Origin: RGIG8306 sp964426655
GTDB taxonomy: Bacteria; Bacillota; Clostridia; Lachnospirales; Lachnospiraceae
Reading direction: 5' to 3'
DNA length: 64,000 nt
NCBI GenBank assembly: GCA_964426655.1
Contig: CAYRQT010000002.1
Span: 1-64,000 of the forward strand
How positions within the stretch are numbered: the first letter of the stretch is position 1; each line of letters opens with the position of its first letter. The notes under the pieces were generated by a model that did no database searches, was not told where the DNA came from, and was given only the letters and a program-made list of their open reading frames with translations. Shown here piece after piece: positions 55,729-64,000 of the stretch. The translations under genes and the position numbers were made by a program.

Positions 55729-57669
55729 ATGAAAGATGGATTTATTCGCATGGGAGCAGTAACACCTGCAATCCATGTGGCAGACCCCTGTTATAACAGT
55801 TCACAGGTTCTGGAAATGATGGAAACTGCAGCAAAACAACAGGTGAAGGTTCTGGTTTTTCCGGAGCTGTGTCTTACCGGATATACCTGTAGCGATTTGT
55901 TCCTGCAGACACTTCTTTTGCAGGAAGCTCGCAAAGCCTTGGCAGAACTGGTTTCAAAAAGCCGTTACTATGATATGGTGGTCATTCTGGGACTGCCCTG
56001 GGAGAAGGAAGCCAGATTGTACAATGTGGCAGCGGTATTTGCCAAGGGACAGCTTCTGGGACTGGTACCAAAATCCCACATGCCCAATTACGGAGAATTT
56101 TATGAGCTGCGTCATTTTTCACCGGGCCCCCGGGAAGCGGAATGGGTTGATTTTACAGATGAAGAAGGGCAGATCCATCAGGTTCCATTTGGTACAAACA
56201 TCCTTTTTTCCTGTGAAAACATGGCCCAGCTGCGGATAGCTGTGGAGCTATGTGAGGATGTGTGGGTGCCGAGTCCCCCCAGTATCCGACATGCCCTTGC
56301 AGGGGCAACGGTTATTGCCAACTGTTCTGCCAGCAATGAGGCTACGGGAAAGGCCCAGTACAGAAAAGATCTGATAGTTGGACAGTCTGCCAGACTTGTG
56401 TGCGGTTACATCTACGCCAATGCGGGGGAGGGAGAGTCCACCACCGATCTGGTTTTTGGAGGGCATAATATACTGGCAGAAAACGGGACACTTCTGGTGG
56501 AATCTCCCCGGTTTAAGGCGGGCATGATCACCTCGGAAATGGATGTCGAGAAAATCTGCAATGAGAGGCGCAGAATGAGCAGCTTTGGGCCCATGGATGC
56601 AGATGGCTATACGGAAGTCTATTTTACCCTGGAAAAAGTGCGTTACGACAATATGCGCCGCTTTATCGATCCGGCGCCCTTTGTACCAGGCTCGCAGAAG
56701 CATCGGGCAGCCCGTTGCGAGGAAATTTTTTCCATTCAGGCCATGGGATTGCGAAAAAGACTGCTTCACACCAAGGCCCCCTGCGCAGTTGTGGGGCTTT
56801 CGGGAGGGCTGGATTCCACGCTGGCCCTTTTGGTCATGGCCAGGGCTTTTGACAGCGTCAACCTGCCCAGACAACAGCTGATTGCGGTGACCATGCCTTG
56901 CTTTGGCACCACGGACAGGACATATCGCAACGCCTGCACTTTGGCGGAAAAACTGGGGGCTACTCTTCGGGAGGTACCTATTGCAGAGGCGGTCCGTCTG
57001 CACTTTAGAGATATTGGGCACATAGAAACCAATCAGGATGTGACTTATGAAAATGCCCAGGCCAGAGAAAGAACCCAGGTTCTGATGGATATTGCCAATC
57101 AGACAGGGGGACTGGTCATTGGGACAGGAGATATGTCTGAATTGGCTCTGGGGTGGGCAACATATAACGGGGATCACATGTCCATGTATGGCGTTAACGC
57201 TTCTGTTCCCAAGACGCTGGTCAGACATCTGGTGCAGTATTATGCCGATACCTGTGCAGATGAGGAACTGACAGCAGTATTAAAAGATGTACTTGCCACA
57301 CCTGTAAGCCCGGAACTGTTACCACCCCAGGCAGGGGAAATTGCCCAGAAAACGGAGGATATTGTGGGCCCTTATGAGCTGCATGACTTTTTCCTGTATC
57401 ATGTGCTCAGAAACGGATTTCCCCCCTCAAAAATACGTCGGCTGGCGCAAAGAGCCTTTATTGGGGTGTATGATGCTGAAACCATTGAGAAGTGGCTGCT
57501 GGTGTTTTATAAAAGGTTCTTTTCCCAGCAGTTTAAGCGTTCCTGCCTGCCTGACGGACCAAAGGTCGGTTCGGTGGCTGTGTCCCCCAGAGGAGATTTG
57601 CGCATGCCAAGTGATGCCAGCGTAGCCCTTTGGCTGAGAGATCTGGAACAGAGGCAAACAGATGAGTGA
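55729..57669 (+). CDS. nadE: Glutamine-dependent NAD synthase
   Basis: A 646-residue two-domain enzyme making NAD from deamido-NAD with ammonia from glutamine. The nitrilase-type amidase domain (1-300) has the triad E46 (FPELCLTGYT), K115 (VPKSHMPN) and C175 (VELCEDVW). The synthetase domain has the P-loop SGGLDS (358-363) and GTGDMSELALGW. Length is normal. The stop overlaps the start of the next gene (ATGAGTGA), so translation is coupled. Confidence 0.97.
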   Translation: MKDGFIRMGAVTPAIHVADPCYNSSQVLEMMETAAKQQVKVLVFPELCLTGYTCSDLFLQTLLLQEARKALAELVSKSRYYDMVVILGLPWEKEARLYNVAAVFAKGQLLGLVPKSHMPNYGEFYELRHFSPGPREAEWVDFTDEEGQIHQVPFGTNILFSCENMAQLRIAVELCEDVWVPSPPSIRHALAGATVIANCSASNEATGKAQYRKDLIVGQSARLVCGYIYANAGEGESTTDLVFGGHNILAENGTLLVESPRFKAGMITSEMDVEKICNERRRMSSFGPMDADGYTEVYFTLEKVRYDNMRRFIDPAPFVPGSQKHRAARCEEIFSIQAMGLRKRLLHTKAPCAVVGLSGGLDSTLALLVMARAFDSVNLPRQQLIAVTMPCFGTTDRTYRNACTLAEKLGATLREVPIAEAVRLHFRDIGHIETNQDVTYENAQARERTQVLMDIANQTGGLVIGTGDMSELALGWATYNGDHMSMYGVNASVPKTLVRHLVQYYADTCADEELTAVLKDVLATPVSPELLPPQAGEIAQKTEDIVGPYELHDFFLYHVLRNGFPPSKIRRLAQRAFIGVYDAETIEKWLLVFYKRFFSQQFKRSCLPDGPKVGSVAVSPRGDLRMPSDASVALWLRDLEQRQTDE

Positions 57670-58451
57670 GTTTTTAAAAATCATCCGGGAAATATGCCAG
57701 GAAGAAAAATTGTATTGACCTCTTTTGGAGGGGATTGGGTGCATTGTCTGGAAAAGGATGGAAAAAGGGGCTTTATTCACGGATACCAGTTTTCCCTAAA
57801 TCCAGACAGTGTACAGGCCCTTTGCAAAGACAAAGGGGCTATGTGGGAGGTGCTTTTTCGGGCAGGGATTCCGGCAGTTCCCCATCATTATATGATGAAT
57901 CCGCAGGCGGGCCAGTTTTATCCATCAGAGGGAAACGGGCCTCTTTGGAACCATTTGATGCAGGCCTACGACGCCTGGGTGGTGAAGGATAACGAGGGCA
58001 GCTGGTCTTTCCGGCCAGAACGCCTGCACAGGCAGAACAGGCATTGGGTATGGTTTTTGCCAAAGGGAAGGATGCGGCCATTTCGCCCCTGCTCCCTGTT
58101 GAGAGGGAGTGCAGAGTTATTTTGCTGAAGGGGCAGGTGAGGGCCGTATATGAGAAAACATTGACGGCCCATTCTGATCCATGGAAGCACAATCTGGGCC
58201 AGGGGGCTGTTCCCCAAATGGTAAAAGCAGGGAAGGGCAGACAGGAACTGGAGAATCTGGCGCAACAAGGAGCGGCCTGTGCCGGGCTGGTGTTTGGGGC
58301 AGTGGATCTAGTCTATGCCAAAGAAAGATGGCAAATTCTGGAAATCAACGGCGGTGTGATGATGGAATATCTGGCCAGGCAGTCGGCAGATTGGAGATTT
58401 TTGGCAAAAACCATCTATAGAGATGGTATATTGTCCATGCTAAAGGGGTGA
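57662..58451 (+). pseudogene. ATP-grasp (RimK-like) protein with two frameshifts
   Basis: The gene begins at ATG 57662 inside the nadE end (MSEFLKIIREICQEEKL). One base is missing near 57714, after which LTSFGGDWVHCLEKDGKRG continues in another frame, and a second base is missing near 58022, after which PAQAEQALGMVFAKGK leads to the normal end at 58451. With both restored the product is about 264 residues. AWVVKDNEGS and the C-terminal VDLVYAKERWQILEINGG match the ATP-grasp fold used to ligate acids to amines, as in RimK. No partner or substrate is recognisable. Two lesions in one gene suggest decay or poor consensus. Confidence 0.75.
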
Positions 58452-58463
58452 AAGGAGGCAATT

Positions 58464-58607
58464 ATGCTGGATTTTGAAAAAGAACTGGAAAAATTTGCAC
58501 CCACTTATGAGGGAAATGACGCAGCAGCTGCATCTAATGAGGAGAAGCTGACGGACATGGCAGAACTTTTCGGAGAGATTATGAAAGAACTGAAAGCCCG
58601 TGAGTAA
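58464..58607 (+). CDS. 47-residue acidic microprotein
   Basis: A short frame with a near-perfect AAAGGAGG 5 bases before its ATG, lying 12 bases after the ATP-grasp gene and 25 bases before the TPR gene. The product (MLDFEKELEKFAPTYEG ... EIMKELKARE) is acidic, with a predicted helix in its second half and no cysteine or membrane segment. No family recognised. The ribosome site and tight spacing support real translation. Confidence 0.7.
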   Translation: MLDFEKELEKFAPTYEGNDAAAASNEEKLTDMAELFGEIMKELKARE

Positions 58608-58632
58608 GGCCTGATGTAAAGGGAGATAACCT

Positions 58633-60021
58633 ATGAATTGTTACAATTGTCAGACCAAGCTGGGGGAAAGGGATATTTGTCTGGGATGTGGGGCGGATGT
58701 CCGTTTGTATAAGAAAATATTTATTGCCTCCAATCAGTACTATGACATTGGCCTGGAGAAAGCCCGGGAAAGGGATCTGACAGGTGCTGTGGCAGCACTG
58801 CAGGAGAGCCTTAGGTTTGACCGGCATAACAGTAAGGCCAGAAACCTGCTGGGACTGGTGTATTATCAGCTGGGAGAAGTGGGGCTTGCTGTCAGGGCCT
58901 GGGAAGAAAGTCGTACACTGGAAGGGCATGACCCGGTAGCTTTGTATTTTTTAAAGAGTACCCGGGGGGAGATGGATAGCCATGTGGGCATGCTGAAGCG
59001 ATACAACCGTGCTGTTCATTATGTAGAGGAAAAAAGCTATGATCTGGCATTCCTGGAGCTGAAACGAATTGTGAGCAAACGGGTTTGTATCAACAAAGCC
59101 AGGCAGATGTATGCCTTGCTTTTGATGCAGCAGAATATGTTCCACAGAGCAGAGAAGGTTTTGCAGGATTGCCTGGAAATTGACAGGGGAGATGCACTTA
59201 CCCAGTATTATCTGGATGAACTGACCCGAATGAAAAAACGAAACAGGGATTCCCTGACAGAAGCGGTAAAGGAGGTGCAGGACACCTATACCAGGGAAGA
59301 CGATGTGCTGATTCCGGTGCGCCAGAGGGAATTCAGCCATTATGGCGTGTATCTGCTGTACCTGTTCGGGGGCATTCTGCTGGGAGCGGGCGTGATATTC
59401 TTTCTGTATGCGCCAGCCATGAAAACAGCTGTATTAAAGGAACAGGCAGATAGCCTCAGTCGTACAGAGGAAAGGGTCAGCACGCTGCAGGCGGATCTTG
59501 CAGAAAAGGAGGCATCCATCACCACCCTTGAAGGAGAAAAAGCAGACCTGGAAGATACTATCTCCACGTTGGAAGAAAAACTGGACGACCTGGATGGTAC
59601 CCGGGAAGGAATTGCCCTCAGTGAGCCTTTTTTCGATATTTTGGAAGCATATACCCGGAACGATCTGGCCGAGGTGGTTTCTTTGTTCGAGGCATTGGAT
59701 CCGGATGTGGATGATAGCCTGTATCAGGAGCTTTATCTGGCTGTGCAGTCAGACTATGCAAACAATATGTTCGACCGCTGCTTTTATGAGGGTATTTCGG
59801 CATTGGAGAATCAGGATTATGCCTATGCCAATGAGCTGTTCCGGATTTGCTATGAGCTGGAACCGGAAGATGAGGGCACCTGCTATTACCTGGGATTTTC
59901 TTACGAGGGAATGGGAACGGTAAGACTGGCCAGACAGTATTATGAAAGAACCATTGAACTGGATGAAAACAGTACATGGGGACAGATGGCACAGGAGAGA
60001 TTGGAAGGCCTTTCCGGGTAG
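58633..60021 (+). CDS. Zinc-ribbon, TPR and coiled-coil membrane protein
   Basis: A 462-residue protein built in blocks: an N-terminal zinc ribbon (C3, C6, C16, C19), cytoplasmic TPR repeats (about 33-205), one membrane helix (about 237-258), an extracellular coiled coil rich in Glu and Leu (about 262-325), and a second TPR pair (about 370-455). The layout suggests a membrane-anchored assembly platform linking both sides of the membrane. GGGAG precedes the ATG. Neighbours give no clear pathway. Confidence 0.8.
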   Translation: MNCYNCQTKLGERDICLGCGADVRLYKKIFIASNQYYDIGLEKARERDLTGAVAALQESLRFDRHNSKARNLLGLVYYQLGEVGLAVRAWEESRTLEGHDPVALYFLKSTRGEMDSHVGMLKRYNRAVHYVEEKSYDLAFLELKRIVSKRVCINKARQMYALLLMQQNMFHRAEKVLQDCLEIDRGDALTQYYLDELTRMKKRNRDSLTEAVKEVQDTYTREDDVLIPVRQREFSHYGVYLLYLFGGILLGAGVIFFLYAPAMKTAVLKEQADSLSRTEERVSTLQADLAEKEASITTLEGEKADLEDTISTLEEKLDDLDGTREGIALSEPFFDILEAYTRNDLAEVVSLFEALDPDVDDSLYQELYLAVQSDYANNMFDRCFYEGISALENQDYAYANELFRICYELEPEDEGTCYYLGFSYEGMGTVRLARQYYERTIELDENSTWGQMAQERLEGLSG

Positions 60022-60071
60022 GGAGAAATATTACAATTTGTTAAATTTATGAAGATAATTCCCTTTGTCCA

Positions 60072-60100
60072 TTGATGTCACCGGTGCTTTCGTGTATAAT
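60072..60100 (+). promoter_or_regulatory. Promoter of the SH3-like lipoprotein
   Basis: TTGATG (60072-60077), a 17-base spacer and TATAAT (60095-60100). Confidence 0.8.
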
Positions 60101-60146
60101 GACCCAGGTAATAAAGGATGAAACGAGAAGTTCCGGAGGAAATAGA

Positions 60147-60611
60147 GTGAAAAAAATACGATATATGGTCCTTTTGCTGGTCTGTTTATTCAGTTTGTCG
60201 GCTTGTGGGAGTAATAGTGGAGATGCATCAGAATCCACTTCTCCTTCCAGCACAGAATCGGCGGAAAACACCACGGTTTCAGAAGGTGACACTGAGTCTC
60301 AGACTTCTGAATCAGAAGAGAGTACAGAAGCCCCCACAGAGGAAACCACAAGATTTCCAGTAAATGATGCAACGGTCACACAGGCGGCAGGGGAGGAATT
60401 TATCACCTTGGACGTGCCCCAGCTGATGACTGTCACCACAAATGTAAAAGCCTATGAACAACCGGGAAGTGTCTACATTGTGACCATTGTAGCCGGCCCC
60501 ACCGTTAGACGCCTTGCTTATAACAATACCTGGAGCCTTATTGTATACAGTGGCAAACAGATGTATGTGGAGTCCGCATACCTCACCTTTGCCGAAGAAA
60601 GTGCACAATAA
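60147..60611 (+). CDS. Lipoprotein with SH3-like C-terminal domain
   Basis: A 154-residue exported protein. The signal ends in the lipobox FSLSACG, followed by a Ser/Thr/Glu-rich linker of about 55 residues and a small beta domain (LMTVTTNVKAYEQPG to YVESAYLTF) like the bacterial SH3 domains that bind cell-wall peptides. The start is GTG 60147, with CCGGAGG upstream; no in-frame ATG gives a signal peptide of proper length. Single gene between a promoter and terminator. Confidence 0.8.
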   Translation: MKKIRYMVLLLVCLFSLSACGSNSGDASESTSPSSTESAENTTVSEGDTESQTSESEESTEAPTEETTRFPVNDATVTQAAGEEFITLDVPQLMTVTTNVKAYEQPGSVYIVTIVAGPTVRRLAYNNTWSLIVYSGKQMYVESAYLTFAEESAQ

Positions 60612-60640
60612 TCCGCCCGATAGATGCCTGAGAATGAAAG

Positions 60641-60680
60641 GAAAGCCTTCGATGTCGCTGACATAGGCTTTCTTTTTTTT
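60641..60680 (+). terminator. Terminator after the lipoprotein
   Basis: GAAAGCC pairs with GGCTTTC, with an inner ATGTC/GACAT stem, followed by eight Ts. Confidence 0.9.
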
Positions 60681-60714
60681 GAAAAATGCACAAAGTTTTT
60701 TATAAATCTTTTAT

Positions 60715-60753
60715 TTGACTTAAGGAGCACAATCATTATAATTAACAGTGTTA
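60715..60753 (+). promoter_or_regulatory. Promoter and MarR-type operator
   Basis: TTGACT (60715-60720), a 16-base spacer and TATAAT (60737-60742). TAAC-AGT-GTTA (60743-60753) is a palindrome directly behind the -10 box, well placed for autorepression by the MarR protein. Confidence 0.7.
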
Positions 60754-60770
60754 GCAAAAGGGAGGGCGAG

Positions 60771-61211
60771 ATGGATTATCAAAAATTAGCAAAGGACTAC
60801 ATGGAGGTCCTCTATCAGTTCCGTAGACACCATACCCAGCGCATGATTCAGAATGCCATGCATGGAGAAGGCTTTCTCCTCTACTACATGGAAAAAAATG
60901 GCAGGAAACTGACCCCGGGAGAAATCAGTGCAGGCATGGGAATCAGTTCGGCCAGGGTGGCGGTGGCATTGAATAATCTGGAAAACAAGGGACTGATTGT
61001 GCGAAGTGCTGACCGAAAAGACAGAAGAAGAACCCTGGTCAGCCTTACGCCGGAAGGCATACGGCAGGTACAGGAACAGGTGAATCAGGTCATGCAGACG
61101 GCGGTAGAAATGCTGGCATACCTTGGGGAGGAAGATGCGCTCCACTTAATCCGCATCATCAAAAGAATGACGGAGAAATTCGAAGAGGAAACGGAGAAGA
61201 AACATGCTTAA
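60771..61211 (+). CDS. MarR-family transcriptional regulator
   Basis: A 146-residue winged-helix repressor. The helix-turn-helix spans LTPGEISAGMGISSARVAVAL and the wing holds the typical DRKDRRRTLV motif. It overlaps the exporter gene by 8 bases, the usual arrangement in which the regulator represses its own operon until a drug or metabolite binds. GGGAGGG precedes ATG 60771; longer in-frame starts lie within the terminator. Confidence 0.94.
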   Translation: MDYQKLAKDYMEVLYQFRRHHTQRMIQNAMHGEGFLLYYMEKNGRKLTPGEISAGMGISSARVAVALNNLENKGLIVRSADRKDRRRTLVSLTPEGIRQVQEQVNQVMQTAVEMLAYLGEEDALHLIRIIKRMTEKFEEETEKKHA

Positions 61212-62964
61212 AATCATGAAATGGCTAAAGGCAGGGGAATGGGCGCAGATTGTGGCCAGCCTGCTTTTTATTGTGGCCCAGGTGTGGCTGGATCTGAAGC
61301 TGCCGGATTATATGTCAGAGATTACCACGCTGACCCAGACGCCCGGCAGTGCTATGGGAGACATCTGGATGGCCGGAGGGAAAATGCTTTTGTGTGCCCT
61401 GGGCAGTCTGGTATCTGCGGTGGTGGTAGGCTTTTTTGCTGCCAGAATTGCTGCCTCCTTCTCTCAGAGACTTAGGACCATGCTCTTTACCAAGGTGGAT
61501 GCTTTTTCAATGGAAGAAATTAACCGGTTTTCCACAGCCAGCCTTATTACCAGGTCCACCAACGATATCACCCAGGTGCAGATGCTCATTACCCTGGGCC
61601 TGCAGATGATGGTGAAGGCCCCCATTATGGCTGTGTGGGCAGTGACCAAAATTGCAGGAAAAGGGCTGGAATGGTCCATGGCTACCGGTGTAGTGGTACT
61701 GGTATTGATGGTCGTCATTGGCCTTTTAATGATTTTTGTTCTGCCAAAATTCAAACGGATGCAAGCCCTGACAGACGATGTGAATCGGGTCACCCGGGAA
61801 AGTCTCACAGGTATTCGGGTCATCCGGGCCTATAATGCAGAAAACTATCAGGAAAACAAATTTGAAAAGGCCAATAAAGCGCTGACAGACACCCAGTTGT
61901 TTACCGGCATCGGCATGGCTATCATGATGCCCCTGATGACTGCTCTTTTAAGTGGTCTTACCCTGGCCATTTACTGGATTGGTGCTGTCCTTATCAATGA
62001 GGCGGATGCCCTTGACCGACTGGACATTTTTTCCAACATGGTGGTATTTTCTTCCTATGCCATGCAGGTCATCATGTCCTTTATGATGCTGGTGATGATT
62101 TTCGTCATGTTGCCCAGAGCCACCGTATCTGCCCTGCGTATCAGTGAAGTGCTGGAAACAGAGCCTACCATTCTGGATGGAAAGAAGACAGAGGGAGTAC
62201 CTGGAAAAACAGGCGAGGTTGAGTTTCGTCATGTGGGATTCAGATATCCGGATGCGGCAGATGCGGTTTTGCAGGATGTGAGTTTTACCGCAAATAAAGG
62301 GGAGACTGTGGCTTTCATCGGTTCTACAGGCAGTGGGAAAAGCACGCTCATCAGTCTGGTGCCCCGTTTTTATGATGCAACAGAGGGAGAAGTGCTGGTG
62401 GATGGCGTTAATGTGAAGGACTTTACCCAGCAGGCCCTGCACAATAAAATTGGGTATGTGCCCCAGAAGGCTGTTTTGTTCAGGGGTACCATAGAGGGCA
62501 ATGTGGCCTATGGAGATAACGGCCAGGAAAAGGCAGACGAAACATCTGTGAAAAAGGCAGTGCGCATTGCCCAGGGGCAGCAATTTGTAGAGGAAATGCA
62601 GGGACAATATCAGGGGCAGGTGGCCCAAGGCGGGACCAACCTGTCCGGCGGGCAGAAGCAGCGAATCGCCATTGCCCGTGCGGTATGCAGAAAGCCGGAA
62701 ATCTATATTTTTGATGACAGTTTTTCCGCACTGGATTTTAAGACGGACCGGGTTCTTCGCTCTGCTCTGAAAGCGGAAACAGCGGGAGTGACCACCCTTA
62801 TTGTGGCCCAGAGAGTGGGCACCATTATGGATGCCGATAAAATTGTGGTATTGGATGAAGGTCACGTGGTGGGAACAGGGACACATAAAGAGCTGTTAAA
62901 GTCCTGTCCCGTATACAGGGAAATAGCAGCTTCCCAGTTAAGTGAGGAGGAATTGGAAGGATGA
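61204..62964 (+). CDS. ABC exporter half-transporter, degenerate-site subunit
   Basis: A 586-residue exporter half with six membrane helices and one ATPase. Walker A is GSTGSGKST (from G373), the signature LSGGQKQR (from 480) and Walker B IYIFDDSFSALD (from 500). The catalytic Glu after Walker B is replaced by Asp (D505), as in the TM287-like half of heterodimeric exporters such as TM287/288, EfrAB or BmrCD. The partner follows with a 4-base overlap. Probably multidrug or lipid-linked export under MarR control. Confidence 0.94.
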   Translation: MLKIMKWLKAGEWAQIVASLLFIVAQVWLDLKLPDYMSEITTLTQTPGSAMGDIWMAGGKMLLCALGSLVSAVVVGFFAARIAASFSQRLRTMLFTKVDAFSMEEINRFSTASLITRSTNDITQVQMLITLGLQMMVKAPIMAVWAVTKIAGKGLEWSMATGVVVLVLMVVIGLLMIFVLPKFKRMQALTDDVNRVTRESLTGIRVIRAYNAENYQENKFEKANKALTDTQLFTGIGMAIMMPLMTALLSGLTLAIYWIGAVLINEADALDRLDIFSNMVVFSSYAMQVIMSFMMLVMIFVMLPRATVSALRISEVLETEPTILDGKKTEGVPGKTGEVEFRHVGFRYPDAADAVLQDVSFTANKGETVAFIGSTGSGKSTLISLVPRFYDATEGEVLVDGVNVKDFTQQALHNKIGYVPQKAVLFRGTIEGNVAYGDNGQEKADETSVKKAVRIAQGQQFVEEMQGQYQGQVAQGGTNLSGGQKQRIAIARAVCRKPEIYIFDDSFSALDFKTDRVLRSALKAETAGVTTLIVAQRVGTIMDADKIVVLDEGHVVGTGTHKELLKSCPVYREIAASQLSEEELEG

Positions 62965-64000
62965 GCAGAAGACCGGGACCTCCGGGCAGAGAGAGCAAAA
63001 GATTTTAACAAGACCATGAAGCAGATGATTCAGTATTGCCGCCCCTATCTGCCCGTTATGATTGTGGCACTTCTGGCAGCGGCAGCAGGCACCATCCTGC
63101 AGATTCTGGGGCCGGATCAGTTGAAAAAACTGACCAACGAAATTATGGCTGGGCTGCCTGCACTGGTAAACGGCACCCTTACTGCAGGAATTATTGATAT
63201 GGATGCAGTGGCACGGATTGCTGGCATTCTGATAACCTTTTATGTGTCCTCCTTTGTGTTGAATTATCTGCAAAGTGTGATTATGGCCTGGGTGACCCAG
63301 ATCATTTCCAAGCAGATGCGTGGGGATATTGCGGGAAAAATCAACCGCATGCCTCTGCGATATTTTGACAGCACCAGCTATGGAGATGTGCTTAGCCGTG
63401 TGACCAATGATGTGGATACCATCGGACAGACCCTGAACCAAAGCCTGAGCACGCTGGTGACAGCCATTACCATGCTGGTGGGTTCCCTGATCATGATGCT
63501 GTACAACAGCTGGATTCTTTCCCTTACAGCAGTTGGCGCCAGCCTGATCGGCTTTTTCCTGATGATGCTCATTATGGCAAAATCTCAGAAATATTTTGAC
63601 GAACAGCAGTCTGAGCTGGGGAAAATCAATGGGCATATTGAAGAAGTATATACAGGGCATCAGGTGGTGAAGGTGTACAACGGCAGCAGAGAGGCGCTGA
63701 GAGTCTTTGAGGAGAGTAATAATAAGCTGTACCACAGTGCATGGAAATCCCAGTTTCTGTCCGGGCTGATGATGCCGCTTATGACCTTTGTGGGAAATCT
63801 TGGCTATGTGGCAGTCTGTGTGGTGGGGGCAGCCCTTACCATGAATGGCAGCCTGTCCTTCAGTGTGATTGTGGCTTTTATGATTTACATCCGTCTGTTT
63901 ACCCAGCCCCTTTCTCAGCTGGCCCAGGCCATGAACAACCTGCAGAGAACAGCTGCCGCAGGAGAGAGGGTGTTTGAGTTTCTGGGAGAAGAGGAGCTGG
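62961..64000 (+). CDS. ABC exporter half-transporter, second subunit, partial and frameshifted
   Basis: The gene starts at ATG 62961 (MSRRPGPPGRE), overlapping the first subunit, but that frame stops at 63006-63008. The transmembrane domain continues in another frame from about 62992 (AKDFNKTMKQMIQYCRPYLPV, then LPLRYFDSTSYGD-type segments) and is open to the window end; one extra base near 62985-62993 explains it. The helices and the coupling segment of the exporter fold are visible; the ATPase lies beyond the window. A start at 63016 in the second frame has no ribosome site. It should carry the canonical Glu that the partner lacks. Confidence 0.82.

Noticed and set aside
56248..57228. 326-codon reverse frame inside nadE
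   Set aside because: Opposite the conserved amidase and synthetase domains; no family pattern or ribosome site.
1..64000. Genome-wide reassignment of TGA
   Set aside because: Many intact genes here, such as GH31, serpin and nadE, end at TGA with the next gene starting in the overlap, so TGA is a normal stop.
1..64000. CRISPR array, rRNA or tRNA genes
   Set aside because: No regularly spaced repeats and no rRNA or tRNA signatures seen on either strand.

Overview
The window looks like a chromosomal stretch from a gut-type Lachnospiraceae (Firmicutes, Clostridia). GC is near 50 percent, with purine-rich AGGAGG ribosome sites, TTGACA/TATAAT promoters, some GTG and TTG starts, and a YesM/YesN plus LplA/B/C-type sugar uptake module next to a long run of glycoside hydrolases. 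This is inferred from gene content; no rRNA or other species marker is present. Two 10-base N runs (929-938 and 49086-49095) are scaffold gaps.

Left part (1-12 kb). The first ~290 bases look like the end of a mobile element inserted in the competence channel gene comEC, of which only the 3' part remains here. Housekeeping genes follow: holA, rpsT (reverse, with a structured leader), a GH31 alpha-glucosidase overlapping a lipoprotein serpin, lepA (frameshifted near its 3' end), hemW, a small membrane protein, a methyltransferase and hslO (Hsp33).

Middle part (12-46 kb) is a large carbohydrate-utilisation region. Operon 1 (12.0-20.0 kb) encodes an Asp/Glu-racemase-superfamily protein with only one of the two catalytic cysteines, a GH127 beta-L-arabinofuranosidase with an in-frame TGA, a DUF1537 acid-sugar kinase, a BKACE beta-keto-acid cleavage enzyme, an SGNH esterase and a GH29 fucosidase. 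A reverse block (20-24.4 kb) holds a histidine kinase, its AraC-type response regulator and an orphan solute-binding lipoprotein. Diverging from it, operon 2 (24.6-43 kb) encodes two permeases, a second binding protein, two GH78 rhamnosidases, a beta-propeller glycosidase, a GH106-like protein, two GH42 enzymes and a GH140 apiosidase-like protein. A domain-swapped GH3 follows under its own promoter. None of the hydrolases has a visible signal peptide, so the picture is import of intact oligosaccharides or glycosides (rhamnose, arabinose, galactose, fucose, perhaps apiose, as in pectic side chains or plant glycosides) followed by cytoplasmic dismantling, with the kinase, BKACE and racemase-like trio as a possible new acid-sugar branch.

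Right part (46-64 kb) is housekeeping and accessory: a cold shock protein, an unknown membrane protein and a HAD phosphatase that share a promoter palindrome, a DEAD-box helicase broken by the second gap, NfeD-like protein plus flotillin, a methyltransferase with an in-frame TGA, a PHP phosphoesterase, a Cof-type HAD hydrolase, NAD synthase, a frameshifted ATP-grasp gene, a 47-residue microprotein, a zinc-ribbon/TPR membrane protein, an SH3-like lipoprotein, and a MarR regulator with a heterodimeric ABC exporter that runs off the window.

Five genes carry frameshifts or in-frame stops and two more are cut by gaps. That is too many for one neighbourhood of mostly conserved genes, so base-level assembly error is the first explanation to test.
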